A DNA stretch of 64,000 nucleotides from Roseivirga sp. E12 (GTDB lineage: Bacteria > Bacteroidota > Bacteroidia > Cytophagales > Cyclobacteriaceae): assembly GCF_017592825.1 (NCBI RefSeq), contig NZ_JAGFMD010000010.1:1-64000 (forward strand), read 5' to 3'. Under the pieces are notes generated by a model. The model worked only from the letters and a program-made list of their open reading frames with translations, had not been told where the DNA came from and searched no databases. This document shows positions 25,681 through 35,327 of the stretch, one piece after another; position 1 is the first letter of the stretch; each line of letters starts with the position of its first letter. The position numbers and the translations under genes are program-made.

Positions 25681-28600
25681 TTACTTCTTTCTCTCTTTAA
25701 GGATAATAGCATCAACAGACTTGTCTTTAACCAGTTGATTGAAGGCTGGAAGATCATTTTCCATTAAACCTTTCAAAGTCGCCAACTGGGTATCAATCTG
25801 TCTGGTCAATTCTACTCTCACAGTTTCTGCTTGAGCAGTTGGTCTCCATTCTCCACCACCAGCTACACCAAGTAGTGCTGCCAGTTTATTATTCAAGCGA
25901 ATTGGGAAGTTCAATGGATCTTGACCTGACCTGTTCTTGGTCTGGTAGAGTGCCTCTTCTACGGCAGTCATCTTCTTCATTAACTCCTTACCTGACTTCA
26001 CAACATCTTCGTATTTATCGTCACCCTTGATCCTACCTATCAGTCCATCCATCTGCTCTCTGGCAGCACGAATATCCTTGATGGCTTGATGAGTCTCTGT
26101 CACTTTATCACGAACTTTCATCAAGAAGTCAAATTGAGCTTGAATATCTGCATCCGTTGAAGGATAGCGAGGGTCTCTTATCAAGTTAAACTTAGTTTCT
26201 TGCGACTCATCACCGACAACAAGTTTTGCTGTGTACTCTCCAGTTGGAGCAGCTGGCCCAGGTCCGCGAATAGAAGCGGCCCACATAATTAAGCCCTCAA
26301 AACCTTCGGCATTTTCGTACCTCATGTTCCAATTGAAAGAGTTCATTCCCTTTTTAGCTTTCTGCTTGAAAGACTTCACTAGGTCGCCTTTCTTGTCATA
26401 GATTTCAATAGCGACTTTCGTTCCTTTTTCTACTTCATCTTTCATGTAGTAGTAGATCATTGGCCCAGCAGGCTTATTCTTGCCGTAAAGAAGAGAGATA
26501 TTCCCTCCACCGCCACGACCGAAGCGACCTCCGCCACCTCCAAGTCTGTAGGCATCCATTGGCTTAAACATGTGGAAATTCTTTGCCGTCACCTCGTCTG
26601 ATAATTGATGCAAAATGGTCAAGTCATCGATCATCCAGAATGCTCTTCCCTGCGTTGCAGCGATAAGGTTATCATTTTTGATAGCCAAATCAGTGATCGG
26701 CACGATCGGCAAGTTCATTTGGAATGGTTTCCAAGAAGCTCCGTCATCGAAGGATACAAACATGCCTCTTTCTGTTCCAGCGTATAGCAAGCCTTCTTTC
26801 TTCAGGTCAGCTCTTACTACTCTAGTAAAATAGTCGTTAGGAATACCATTGGTGATCTTAGTCCACGTTTTACCGTAATCTTTTGTCTTGTATAAGTACG
26901 GCTCGTAATCACCAAGCTTGTATTGCGTACCTGCTATGTATGCTCCTCCTTTAACAAATGGATCGGCATCTATACTGTTGATCATTAAATACTTAGGGAA
27001 ATCAGGAGGTGTTACATTCTCCCAATTCTTACCGCCATCTCTGGTAACATGAATTAGTCCATCATCAGAACCAGCCCAAATCAAGTCTTTCTCGTATGGT
27101 GATTCTGTAGCTGCAAAAATGGTTGCATAGTACTCAACAGAAGTATCATCATATGTGATCGGCCCACCCGATTTACCAAGCTTGTCTGGTTCAGCTCTTG
27201 TTAGATCAGGACTGATTAATTCCCATGACTGTCCTTCGTTATATGTAACATGCAGATGGTTAGAAGCCGTGTAAAGCTTCTTAGAACTGTGTGGCGAGAA
27301 GAATATCGGGAAGTTCCACTGGAACCTGTACTTATAATCTTCGGCCCCATGTCCCATTGGGTTGTCAGGCCAAGCATTAATGTTTCGGTTGATACCCTTA
27401 TCATGATCAACTCTAGTCAAGAAACCACCATAGCTACCGCCATAAACAATGTCTGGGTTATCAGGGTTTGGTGCTATGTGAGCACTCTCACCCCCAGCTG
27501 TTGATTCCCAATCGTTCTCAGTGATTGCAAAACCAAAAGAACGGTGTGCTATTCTCACAGTAGAGTTGTCTTGCTGCGCACCATAGATTCTATATGGAAA
27601 TGCGTTATCTGTTGTTACTCTATAGAATTGAGCTGTTGGTTGATTATCGTCAGTAGACCAGCTATCACCACCATCATAGGACACCTGAGCGCCACCATCA
27701 TCGGCAATAACTAATCTCATATTATCTTCAGGGGCAATCCACAAGTCATGGTGATCACCATGAGGTGCATTTCTTCTATTGAAGGTTCTACCACCATCAG
27801 TTGACGTATGATATCCCACATTCATTACATAGACTTTATTGACATCCTTAGTATCGGCATAAATTCTAGAATAGTACCATGCACGTTGTCTTAGTCCTCT
27901 TTCTGAATTCGTATTTCTCCAAGTCTCTCCACCATCGGTAGACTTGTAAACACCACCTTTATTGGCTTCGATAATGGAATAAATTGTGTTTGGGTTTACT
28001 GGTGAGATAGAAACACCACTAATCCCTATAGGACCATTTGGCATACCTGATTTTTCCATCAAATTCTCCCATGTCTCTCCACCATCTTTAGATCTCCAAA
28101 CGCCAGAACCATCTCCACCGGAAGTAAGGCTGTAAGGTGTTCTTCTAACGCGCCAAGTACTGGCCATCATAAAGTCAGGATTATTTGGGTCAATGGATAG
28201 GTCGACTGCTCCCGCGTCTGCATTGGCAAACAATACACGACTCCAGTTTTGACCACCATCGGTAGTTTTATAAACACCACGCGTCTCACTCGTCTTGAAA
28301 AGGTCTCCCATTACAGCGACCCATGCTACATTCGAGTTCTCTGGATGCACCACAATTCGACCTACATGCATGGCATCCTTGAGCCCCATGTTGACCCAAG
28401 TTTCTCCACCATCGGTAGACTTCCAAATGCCTTCAAAACCAGAAGATACATTACCTCTTACGGTCTCTTCACCCTGACCAACGTAGATTACGTTGTTATC
28501 AGAATGGCTAACTGCAACAGCACCGATTGACCCTCCGAAATACCCATCCGAGATGTTTTTCCACGTGGTTCCGCCATTATCGGTTTTCCAGACGCCACCA

Positions 28601-28857
28601 CCGGTAGCTCCCATATAAAATACTTTCGGCTTACCGGGAACACCAGTGACAGATGATGCTCTACCACCTCTGTATGGTCCGATAGATCGCCATTCTATGC
28701 CTTTATAAACTTCCGCTTTGGGATCAGGCGTATTTGCATTGTCAGAAGCTTTATTTCTTCTATTCCTTCGTTGTGCTTCCGCATCGTATACAAAAGAAAA
28801 AAGAAGCAAACAGGCTACAACCAACACGCCTTTTGTTGAGAATCTTTTTGCTATCAT
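25681..28857 (-). CDS. Secreted BNR / VPS10-sortilin-type beta-propeller protein
   Basis: A 1058-residue exported protein; the start at 28857 is preferred over the open frame from 28917 because MIAKRFSTKGVLVVACLLLF gives a proper signal peptide. Residues about 50-730 carry many BNR/Asp-box repeats of the form STDGGETWxN (for example KTDNGGTTWKNI, KSTDGGETWVNM, KTTDGGQNWSRV, RDGGKNWENV), which build a large sortilin/GH74-like propeller, probably two. A glycine-rich stretch GGGGRFGRGGGGN follows, then an FlgD/Ig-like segment (about 790-890) and a C-terminal helical part with RIGR-type charged segments. Homologues in Bacteroidota are called VPS10 domain or glycosyl hydrolase proteins, but no catalytic residues are evident. 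Role unknown. Confidence 0.9.
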   Translation of the reverse strand: MIAKRFSTKGVLVVACLLLFSFVYDAEAQRRNRRNKASDNANTPDPKAEVYKGIEWRSIGPYRGGRASSVTGVPGKPKVFYMGATGGGVWKTDNGGTTWKNISDGYFGGSIGAVAVSHSDNNVIYVGQGEETVRGNVSSGFEGIWKSTDGGETWVNMGLKDAMHVGRIVVHPENSNVAWVAVMGDLFKTSETRGVYKTTDGGQNWSRVLFANADAGAVDLSIDPNNPDFMMASTWRVRRTPYSLTSGGDGSGVWRSKDGGETWENLMEKSGMPNGPIGISGVSISPVNPNTIYSIIEANKGGVYKSTDGGETWRNTNSERGLRQRAWYYSRIYADTKDVNKVYVMNVGYHTSTDGGRTFNRRNAPHGDHHDLWIAPEDNMRLVIADDGGAQVSYDGGDSWSTDDNQPTAQFYRVTTDNAFPYRIYGAQQDNSTVRIAHRSFGFAITENDWESTAGGESAHIAPNPDNPDIVYGGSYGGFLTRVDHDKGINRNINAWPDNPMGHGAEDYKYRFQWNFPIFFSPHSSKKLYTASNHLHVTYNEGQSWELISPDLTRAEPDKLGKSGGPITYDDTSVEYYATIFAATESPYEKDLIWAGSDDGLIHVTRDGGKNWENVTPPDFPKYLMINSIDADPFVKGGAYIAGTQYKLGDYEPYLYKTKDYGKTWTKITNGIPNDYFTRVVRADLKKEGLLYAGTERGMFVSFDDGASWKPFQMNLPIVPITDLAIKNDNLIAATQGRAFWMIDDLTILHQLSDEVTAKNFHMFKPMDAYRLGGGGGRFGRGGGGNISLLYGKNKPAGPMIYYYMKDEVEKGTKVAIEIYDKKGDLVKSFKQKAKKGMNSFNWNMRYENAEGFEGLIMWAASIRGPGPAAPTGEYTAKLVVGDESQETKFNLIRDPRYPSTDADIQAQFDFLMKVRDKVTETHQAIKDIRAAREQMDGLIGRIKGDDKYEDVVKSGKELMKKMTAVEEALYQTKNRSGQDPLNFPIRLNNKLAALLGVAGGGEWRPTAQAETVRVELTRQIDTQLATLKGLMENDLPAFNQLVKDKSVDAIILKERKK

Positions 28858-28960
28858 AGTTAATAGTTTGATTAAGGTAAATGTACTCAAGGTTAATGCT
28901 CTAAAAGTTATAAACAAAGGCCCACTTAGAGAAGGCCTTGACTTGGTTTTACACGAATGG

Positions 28961-28997
28961 AAAAAAGAAGAGTCGACCCAAAAATGAGTCGACTCTT
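28961..28997 (-). terminator. Rho-independent terminator of the 29036-29401 gene
   Basis: Perfect arms AAGAGTCGAC (28968-28977) and GTCGACTCTT (28988-28997) with a 10-base loop. Read on the minus strand the stem is followed by CTTTTTT. Confidence 0.8.
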
Positions 28998-29035
28998 ACT
29001 ACTGTTCTGTATTTAAACTTTGTTCTCTACTCTCC

Positions 29036-29401
29036 TTAATTGATTCTGTAAAGACTTGTATTGTTATAAGATGTCAAAAACTCTGCTCTGTTAAGAAGCT
29101 TTTTTGCTTCTACATCTTCAATTACTTCATTATCAGTCAAAACGATTGACCGTACCAAGTTATCTTCACTATCGTAAACTTTGATAGTCTCATATGATTC
29201 GGTTGCCAATTCGGCATCGAAATCATCCATAGTGACATCATTGTAAGCTCTTTCTAAAGATGCTTCCAAATCGAACATCACATTTTCTTCATTATTTGAA
29301 ATCTCGTAAGATTCTATACCCGCTGTCAGCGTTACTGCTGCAGCCAATGCCAATGCGACTATCGCTGACATTGTTCTCTTTGTGTTTAACTTTCTTTTCA
29401 T
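29036..29401 (-). CDS. Small secreted or anchored acidic protein, unknown function
   Basis: I do not recognise this 121-residue protein. It has a basic N-terminus (MKRKLNTKRT), one hydrophobic segment (residues about 11-28, signal peptide or anchor) and an acidic mature part rich in Asp and Glu with ESYETIKVYDSEDNLVRSIV in the middle. The gene is real by its own terminator (28961-28997), a leader with an inverted repeat (29456-29479), and a codon pattern like its neighbours. It is a stand-alone transcription unit, which suggests regulated expression of a small exported protein. Confidence 0.7.
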   Translation of the reverse strand: MKRKLNTKRTMSAIVALALAAAVTLTAGIESYEISNNEENVMFDLEASLERAYNDVTMDDFDAELATESYETIKVYDSEDNLVRSIVLTDNEVIEDVEAKKLLNRAEFLTSYNNTSLYRIN

Positions 29402-29455
29402 GACCGTTGTTGTTTCGAATGTGTTCCTTTTGCGTCTAGGTTGTTAATTTCGTGT

Positions 29456-29479
29456 TACCAAATTTTATTCTCTTTGGTA
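29456..29479 (-). promoter_or_regulatory. Inverted repeat upstream of the small acidic protein gene
   Basis: TACCAAA (29456-29462) and TTTGGTA (29473-29479) with a 10-base spacer lie 55-78 bases upstream of the start at 29401. It could be an operator or a leader hairpin. I found no exact TAnnTTTG box here. Confidence 0.25.
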
Positions 29480-29601
29480 CACTTATTATGACGGCAAAGT
29501 TCATGAAAAGTTTAATTTTAATCGAAAAAAAAGTAGATTATTTTCCCAATCGGTAAAATCCGCGGATGAACCGTAGAATATAGGGACTGAAATATCAAGC
29601 A

Positions 29602-29628
29602 CAAAAAAGCCCGCTTGTAGCGGGCCTT
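29602..29628 (-). terminator. Rho-independent terminator of the 35011-29650 operon
   Basis: GCCCGC (29609-29614) and GCGGGC (29620-29625) with the loop TTGTA. On the minus strand the stem is followed by TTTTTTGT. It lies just past the stop of the PLP enzyme gene. Confidence 0.9.
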
Positions 29629-29649
29629 TAAACCGAAATATTCTTTGGG

Positions 29650-30789
29650 TCAGCCAATCGCCTGTTCAAGGTCAGCAATTAAATCATCGGCATTTTCTAT
29701 ACCAACACTCAATCGAATAAGTGAATCTAGCAGACCAACTTTCATTCTTTCCTCTTTAGGGATGGCACCATGTGTCATGGTCGCAGGGTGATTGGCCATA
29801 GATTCTACTCCGCCTAGGGATTCTGCCAAAGCAAATAGTTTAAATTTTTCCATCACCTTAAATGACCTTTGCATATCATCTTCATGGAAGGTAAATGAAA
29901 TCATCCCTCCAAAACCTTTCATTTGCTCCTTTGCAATCTCATGATTTGGATGAGATTCAAATCCAGGCCAATAGACCTTGTCTACTTCAGGATGCTGAGC
30001 CAAGAACCTTGCTACTTTCTCTCCATTCTCACAGTGCCTTTCCATTCTAAGGTGCAAAGTCTTAATACCTCTAAGTACTAGGAAACAATCCTGTGGCCCA
30101 GGAACGGCTCCACAAGAATTCTGAATAAACGCTAGTCGTTTATATAATGATTCATCATTCACTGCTATAGCTCCCATCACCACATCTGAGTGCCCACCTA
30201 AGTATTTGGTCACCGAATGCATAACTATGTCAGCTCCTAATTCCATTGGACTCTGAAGCACTGGTGAAGCAAAGGTATTATCTACCCCAAGTAGCAAACT
30301 GTGCTTTTTACTAATGGCCGAGATTGCTTTAATGTCGATAATACTCATCATAGGATTGGTCGGTGTCTCCAACCAAATGAGTTTAGTATTTTCATTCACG
30401 TACTGCTCTACTCCCGCAGCATCGTTCATATCGACAAAGTGAAACTTGATACCAAAGCCTTCAAAAATCTTTGTGAAGATTCTATAAGTACCTCCATAGA
30501 GATCATTACCACTAATTACTTCATCACCAGGCTTTAATAGTTTGACTACAGCATCAATAGCCGCAACACCTGAACCGAAAACCAATCCATAGTTTGCGTT
30601 CTCCAACATGGCTATGCTCTTCTGCAAGGCAGACCTCGTTGGGTTTTGTGACCTTGCATACTCAAAGCCTTGGTGATCCCCGGGAGACTTCTGAACATAG
30701 GTAGAGGTTTGAAAAATAGGTGTCATAATAGCCCCCGTAGATGGATCTGGTTCTACACCGGCATGCACCGCTTTAGTATCAAAATGCAT
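29650..30789 (-). CDS. Cystathionine gamma-synthase / gamma-lyase family PLP enzyme
   Basis: A 379-residue fold-type I PLP enzyme of the Cys/Met transsulfuration family. Signatures: VHAGVEPDPSTGAIMTPI, FEYARSQNPTR, VFGSGVAAIDAV, DLYGGTYRIF, ETPTNPMM, VDNTFASP, and the PLP lysine in HSVTKYLGGHSDVVMG, then AESLGGVESMANHPATMTH. It either makes cystathionine from Cys and an acylated homoserine (MetB) or cleaves it (gamma-lyase); sequence motifs alone do not settle this. It is the last gene of an operon, 6 nt after the MscS gene, and has its own terminator. Nothing links its metabolism to the channel except cotranscription. Confidence 0.93.
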   Translation of the reverse strand: MHFDTKAVHAGVEPDPSTGAIMTPIFQTSTYVQKSPGDHQGFEYARSQNPTRSALQKSIAMLENANYGLVFGSGVAAIDAVVKLLKPGDEVISGNDLYGGTYRIFTKIFEGFGIKFHFVDMNDAAGVEQYVNENTKLIWLETPTNPMMSIIDIKAISAISKKHSLLLGVDNTFASPVLQSPMELGADIVMHSVTKYLGGHSDVVMGAIAVNDESLYKRLAFIQNSCGAVPGPQDCFLVLRGIKTLHLRMERHCENGEKVARFLAQHPEVDKVYWPGFESHPNHEIAKEQMKGFGGMISFTFHEDDMQRSFKVMEKFKLFALAESLGGVESMANHPATMTHGAIPKEERMKVGLLDSLIRLSVGIENADDLIADLEQAIG

Positions 30790-30795
30790 TAGCTT

Positions 30796-32427
30796 TTACT
30801 TTTTGGTTCGGCCTTTGAAATAAGCCTCTAACTCCTTATTCATTTCATCCTCGGTCTGTTTGTAATTAGGTGTTAGAGAAAGCTGACCAGGAGTTTGCTC
30901 AATCATCAGCGTTTGCGTTGGGAATGCAAAACGTACACCTAAATGCTCGGCCAACTTGTTGACTTCCAGCATTATCTCCTGACGACACCTCAACTCAGCC
31001 GTCCAATCTGGTACTTCGAAGAATATATATAGCATCACATCCAACGAACTTGCTGCATAATCATTGAGAAATATATTGTAGTAGTCTTTTCTAGTTTCTG
31101 GGTGATTTTGAACGATTTTCTCGATACCCTTGACAAATACTTCAATAAGTCTTGCTGGAGAGTCATATGTTACTGAGAGTTTGGTATAAAACCTTCTGTA
31201 CTTCCTTAAACCGTGGTTATCAACCGTACTGTTAGAGATGATACTATTAGGAACATACATCACAGAATCTCTGAAAGTTCTAATGCGCGTAGAACGAAAA
31301 CCGACTTCTTCTACAGTACCATCAATCTCTCCGGAAGTCACCCAATCTCCTATCTGAAATGGACGATCAATAAAGATCATTAGCGATCCAAAGAAGTTTT
31401 TCAAAGTATCTTGAGCGGCTAAGGCGAAAGCCAAACCACCTATAGAAAGACCTGTCAACAGAGGCCATATATCGAATTTAATGCTACTGAGAATGGCTAT
31501 AATTCCCACAATTACTACAAAGACCCTTAGGATCTTTCGGATCAATGGAACCAATTGATCATCTAAGGTATTCGCGGATTTGTCGGCCATTCTCTCAAAG
31601 TAGAGTCCGAGAATATCGACAAGCTTATAGAAGAAAATTGTAGCGAAAAATGGCACTAATGCTCTGGCCACCAAAATGAGATTTGCGGCAATAAAAGGTG
31701 GCAATTGCAGCGTAGGTACTAATATTTTAGAGAATTCAGCTACAATCATCAAACTGAATGGCTTAGCTGCTGGTATAAGCACATCCCTTGCTAGGTCAAT
31801 CTTTCCATAACGATGCATTATACGCACCAGAAATGCCTTGATCAGGAAAATCAGGACAAAGTGTAATATAAAACCTAAAGAGATGAGTATGAGTATGCCT
31901 AAATACTGCCACAGGTGAAGCCCGAGGTACGTTTTGTTACCCAACTTAGGAAGCAGGTTCAAAAGTTTATCAGTTCCAAATGGGTAAACCTGCTTATGAA
32001 TTTCGTCTATTTCAACAACGGTGCGCTCAGAGTACAACCATTGATCACCATATTTCTGAACATAGATATCAGGAAAGTCAGAAGTAAGTAAGTATCTATG
32101 CTTTTGTGTCAAAGAATCGAAATAGTTGGCTGTACGAGGTAAATCTTCTAGTCTGATATAATTCCCTGAACCATCAAAAATCTGTTTTAACTCTACAGCT
32201 AACTGCTCAATCTCACCTTGACTCCTACCTGCAGAAAAGAGTGATTTTGCCGCTTGTGCTTCGTTATGCGATCCATCCTGTAGGTACTGAAGGTGGTTGT
32301 AAATGGCATCATAGGGCGTGTTAAAACGCGATGGAAGTTCAGCTTCTTGGCCACTCAATGCAAATGCACTGAAGGTCAAAAATAAAACTAGATAGACACG
32401 AAAAGATTTAAAGTGGCTTGACCGCAT
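30796..32427 (-). CDS. MscS family mechanosensitive ion channel
   Basis: A 543-residue channel. A signal peptide (to about SGQEA, residue 28) is followed by a periplasmic N-terminal domain of about 130 residues, then membrane segments at about 175-200, 215-260 and 275-330. The pore helix and MscS core are clear: IGGLAFALAAQDTLKNFFGS, IFIDRPFQIGDWV, VEEVGFRSTRIRTFRDS, VPNSIISNSTVDNHG. The C-terminal cytoplasmic cage extends to the end. It releases solutes upon hypo-osmotic stress. The first 20 nt overlap the upstream 867-codon gene, so the two are likely translated together; the upstream product is itself membrane-anchored and outward-facing. Confidence 0.95.
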   Translation of the reverse strand: MRSSHFKSFRVYLVLFLTFSAFALSGQEAELPSRFNTPYDAIYNHLQYLQDGSHNEAQAAKSLFSAGRSQGEIEQLAVELKQIFDGSGNYIRLEDLPRTANYFDSLTQKHRYLLTSDFPDIYVQKYGDQWLYSERTVVEIDEIHKQVYPFGTDKLLNLLPKLGNKTYLGLHLWQYLGILILISLGFILHFVLIFLIKAFLVRIMHRYGKIDLARDVLIPAAKPFSLMIVAEFSKILVPTLQLPPFIAANLILVARALVPFFATIFFYKLVDILGLYFERMADKSANTLDDQLVPLIRKILRVFVVIVGIIAILSSIKFDIWPLLTGLSIGGLAFALAAQDTLKNFFGSLMIFIDRPFQIGDWVTSGEIDGTVEEVGFRSTRIRTFRDSVMYVPNSIISNSTVDNHGLRKYRRFYTKLSVTYDSPARLIEVFVKGIEKIVQNHPETRKDYYNIFLNDYAASSLDVMLYIFFEVPDWTAELRCRQEIMLEVNKLAEHLGVRFAFPTQTLMIEQTPGQLSLTPNYKQTEDEMNKELEAYFKGRTKK

Positions 32428-35011
32428 AAATATTCAGCTGATCTGCGAAGTTAACAAACACTTCGTATTCAAGTCTATTCTGATAAAAAAGTATACTGGC
32501 TTGGCTACTGGCAGGTATTTCTGAGGTCAAAAGTCTACCCTCTCGATCTATCAATCTGAGCGTTTGTCTAGCCACGTCTCTAATAGCAAAAATCTCTTTA
32601 CCATTTCTAAAATTGTACTGGTCTACTTTGATTGACTTAGAATTAGGGAAGTCAATGGAAAAGCGCTCCTCTCCCTTATTATCAAATATTACCAGTTTTC
32701 TTCCATCATTTCGAACAATACTAAAAGTTGTCTCCAATGCATCACTCACTGCATTGAACTCGCTTCCCGAGGCCCTTAGCAGTTGTTTTCGAGTCACTAC
32801 TCTGCCATTTAAATCCACTTGGACTAACTCTCCATCAACAGTGCTCAAAGAAATAAGACTCTGACCAAAGTTCGAACCTTTCACAAAAGCGGTTTCTCCT
32901 GAAAGGCGTTTACCAATATTCAGTGGAAACCCTGCATATTCATCTCCTCTTCTGTTCAGTAGATGAATCTGGCCTGATGTTTCAACTACAACAAAGCAAT
33001 CTCTACCTCTGACCCTCACATGAAAGGGTGTTTGAAGTAAGTCATTACCAATCGCCTTGGGCTGCCATCCATCTAGGGGTTCCCCCTCTTTACCATATAG
33101 ATACAAGTTACCACGTCTGTCTCTTGTCAAATATCTATAGCGTTTATTGTTATCATAATCGACAACACTAGTCCCTTCAAAAGGCAGACTTGAACCATAT
33201 CCTATCGGAAATCCATCGACTTCCTTTCCATTTCTGTCAATCAAATGAATTAATGAATCTGTGAACATTAGATACTGAAGCTTCTTATTGTTATAAAAGT
33301 CAATCTGATGTATATCACCTTTTAAGGTCCCGTTAATTCCCTTCTTCCATAATATTTCACCTTGTTTATCGGTCAGGTAGAGTTGATTGTCTGCATCTTG
33401 GAATATGACTTCTAAACTGGCGTCATTATGGTTTCTTACCACATAGGGTTTGGTGGTCAATTCGGCATCGGCAAACACATTAGCCTTTACTATAAGATCT
33501 TTCAAGTCACTCGCATAATCACTTGGCGTATCAAAAACGTCATTGAAGGTAACATCACCAGAAATCAAAATATTCGCTTTGGTTCGGTTAACCTGAAGCT
33601 TCAACAGACTTAGGGCCGATAATATCTCAGGGTTTGAGTCAAAAAATGTCTTCCACTTTGGTTTCAACCTATTTTTCAGAGGATCTGTAGCAAACTCAAA
33701 ATCTTGCACTATTGTCAAGTCTGTTTCTTGAATCATGTCATCGATGATTCGTCTTCTATCTACTGACCTTCCCCAAGTTCTCTCATTATCAAAATCATTA
33801 AGTACCATTTTCAAAGCGTCAAGATCATCTGATATAATCAGGAAGCCTTGCAGAATCGCATAGTAAGGTGATTGGACTTCTGATGCAGCATCTCTCATCA
33901 GGCCTTCCAAAGTTTGATTGTTATTGATGAAACCGATATCGGAACTAACATATCTCTCCTTATATACAGCTGAGTCCGATGGTTGCAAGTTTTCTAATGC
34001 CAAAGCATCCAGAGTGTTCCTCAGTTGTGTTGTGTCTGTAGAAGAGAACAGCAAAACACGGCTATTCGCACCCTCACTTTTTCCAATCTCAATATTGCAC
34101 AAATCTCCATTGAGAAGATCTTTCCACAGATTTGAAGCAATTTCTATTGGCCTCCAAGAGAATTTATTCGCAGCAATAGGGACTAGGTTCTCTGCAAAAA
34201 TCGAAGCAGCTGATGGTGGTACCGAGCTTCCATTGGCTTTGCCGCTTCCATTAAATGTCAACTGTCTATTCTCTAAATCAATATTTACAAATAGGTTTTG
34301 ATCTGATGGATTACGAAATGCCAATGACTCCATAGATTCGAAAAAAACCGCATTTAACTCTTGTAATCGAGAGCTATTTAATACAATACTCAAGTCACCT
34401 GAACCACCGAAGTCTTGGTTCAATTGTATTAAACGATTTTGGGGTTCTTCCATCGCTCTTACAACGTCTTCCACTAAAACAGTGCTTGTCGAAAAAGCCA
34501 AGTACGACCCCTCAATTAAAGTTGAGAGATTGAATTGATCTGATTGGAAGGTCAGAATCTCCTTGTCATTGAAGTTCTGAGTACTTGAAACAATATTACC
34601 CTTGACCAACTGCTCCATGATAGACTTAAGGCTGGCTCCATTCCATTCAAATCCATTGCTTTGAAGAATGAAAAGTGGTGATAGGTCATCGCTTGAGGTC
34701 GTATGCAGACTAATCCATAGCGGCAATTCTGAAATCTTCGAACTTAGTGTCTGTGCTCTTTCCAGAGAATCTATTTTGACTAAGGCTGATTCTAATGTTC
34801 TTAGCAAGGGCACTGACTTGAATGCCTCGTACCAATTCAGCTCTCTAAATTGTGCCAACGCGACCTTTGGGTTGTTAACCTTTATGGAAATTGCCGCAGT
34901 CTCAGGAATGAGTACCCTAACGTCATTTTTCGAACTGCTCAACAGTGGGTACAAGAAATACCCAAGAACAGAAAGCAGTATCAATACAATTAATAGACCC
35001 TTTGACTTCAA
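32408..35011 (-). CDS. Membrane-anchored protein with DUF3352-like N-part and C-terminal beta-propeller
   Basis: An 867-residue protein starting at TTG (35011); no ATG is available upstream in frame and residues 5-23 form a single membrane helix or uncleaved signal. Residues about 30-500 contain repeats of the kind seen in DUF3352-like proteins (for example GSYLAFSTSTVLVEDVV, FLIISDDLDALKMVLND). Residues about 520-865 carry strands such as LYLTDKQGEILWKKGI, IHLIDRNGKEVDGFPI, LYLYGKEGEPLDGW and IHLLNRRGDEYAGFPL, which indicate a PQQ/YVTN-like propeller. It lies in the periplasm by topology. It is the first gene of an operon with the MscS channel (20 nt overlap). Function unknown. Confidence 0.8.
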   Translation of the reverse strand: MKSKGLLIVLILLSVLGYFLYPLLSSSKNDVRVLIPETAAISIKVNNPKVALAQFRELNWYEAFKSVPLLRTLESALVKIDSLERAQTLSSKISELPLWISLHTTSSDDLSPLFILQSNGFEWNGASLKSIMEQLVKGNIVSSTQNFNDKEILTFQSDQFNLSTLIEGSYLAFSTSTVLVEDVVRAMEEPQNRLIQLNQDFGGSGDLSIVLNSSRLQELNAVFFESMESLAFRNPSDQNLFVNIDLENRQLTFNGSGKANGSSVPPSAASIFAENLVPIAANKFSWRPIEIASNLWKDLLNGDLCNIEIGKSEGANSRVLLFSSTDTTQLRNTLDALALENLQPSDSAVYKERYVSSDIGFINNNQTLEGLMRDAASEVQSPYYAILQGFLIISDDLDALKMVLNDFDNERTWGRSVDRRRIIDDMIQETDLTIVQDFEFATDPLKNRLKPKWKTFFDSNPEILSALSLLKLQVNRTKANILISGDVTFNDVFDTPSDYASDLKDLIVKANVFADAELTTKPYVVRNHNDASLEVIFQDADNQLYLTDKQGEILWKKGINGTLKGDIHQIDFYNNKKLQYLMFTDSLIHLIDRNGKEVDGFPIGYGSSLPFEGTSVVDYDNNKRYRYLTRDRRGNLYLYGKEGEPLDGWQPKAIGNDLLQTPFHVRVRGRDCFVVVETSGQIHLLNRRGDEYAGFPLNIGKRLSGETAFVKGSNFGQSLISLSTVDGELVQVDLNGRVVTRKQLLRASGSEFNAVSDALETTFSIVRNDGRKLVIFDNKGEERFSIDFPNSKSIKVDQYNFRNGKEIFAIRDVARQTLRLIDREGRLLTSEIPASSQASILFYQNRLEYEVFVNFADQLNIYAVKPL

Positions 35012-35327
35012 TCGATTCGAAATTCTAAACCTCTAACGTTCAAAATTACAGACTTGTGTATTCAAACCTACATACCTGCCTTTTTTAATTGACCGTTCAA
35101 ACCATTCCTTCCCCAGTGGTGTCAAAGAGAATAGATAATGGTATAGACAAACTGTTGACATTTGGTCAGTTACAAAGAATAGGATGCAATCATTCTTTTT
35201 TTGTATTGTTTATCTGACACTTTTCACTGAATTTTACGTTATCGACTTGACACTTGACTTTTGATTGCAAGTATCTTTTGGCTGGCAGATGCTAATTGAT
35301 GGTTTGATTAATCAAAAATGACTGATA
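35012..35327. other. 316-base divergent intergenic region
   Basis: It separates the operon starting at 35011 from the MORN-repeat gene at 35328. Besides the -7 box at 35041-35048 it contains an inverted pair TGTCAA (35120-35125) and TTGACA (35155-35160) and a repeated TTGAC motif near 35246-35258. No open frame of note, tRNA or small RNA is evident. It is likely a regulatory region for both sides. Confidence 0.4.
35041..35048 (-). promoter_or_regulatory. Bacteroidota-type -7 box (TAATTTTG) for the 35011-29650 operon
   Basis: On the minus strand the sequence reads TAATTTTG, an exact TAnnTTTG match, 29 bases upstream of the TTG start at 35011. No TTG at the ideal spacing for the -33 element is seen. 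Confidence 0.45.
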
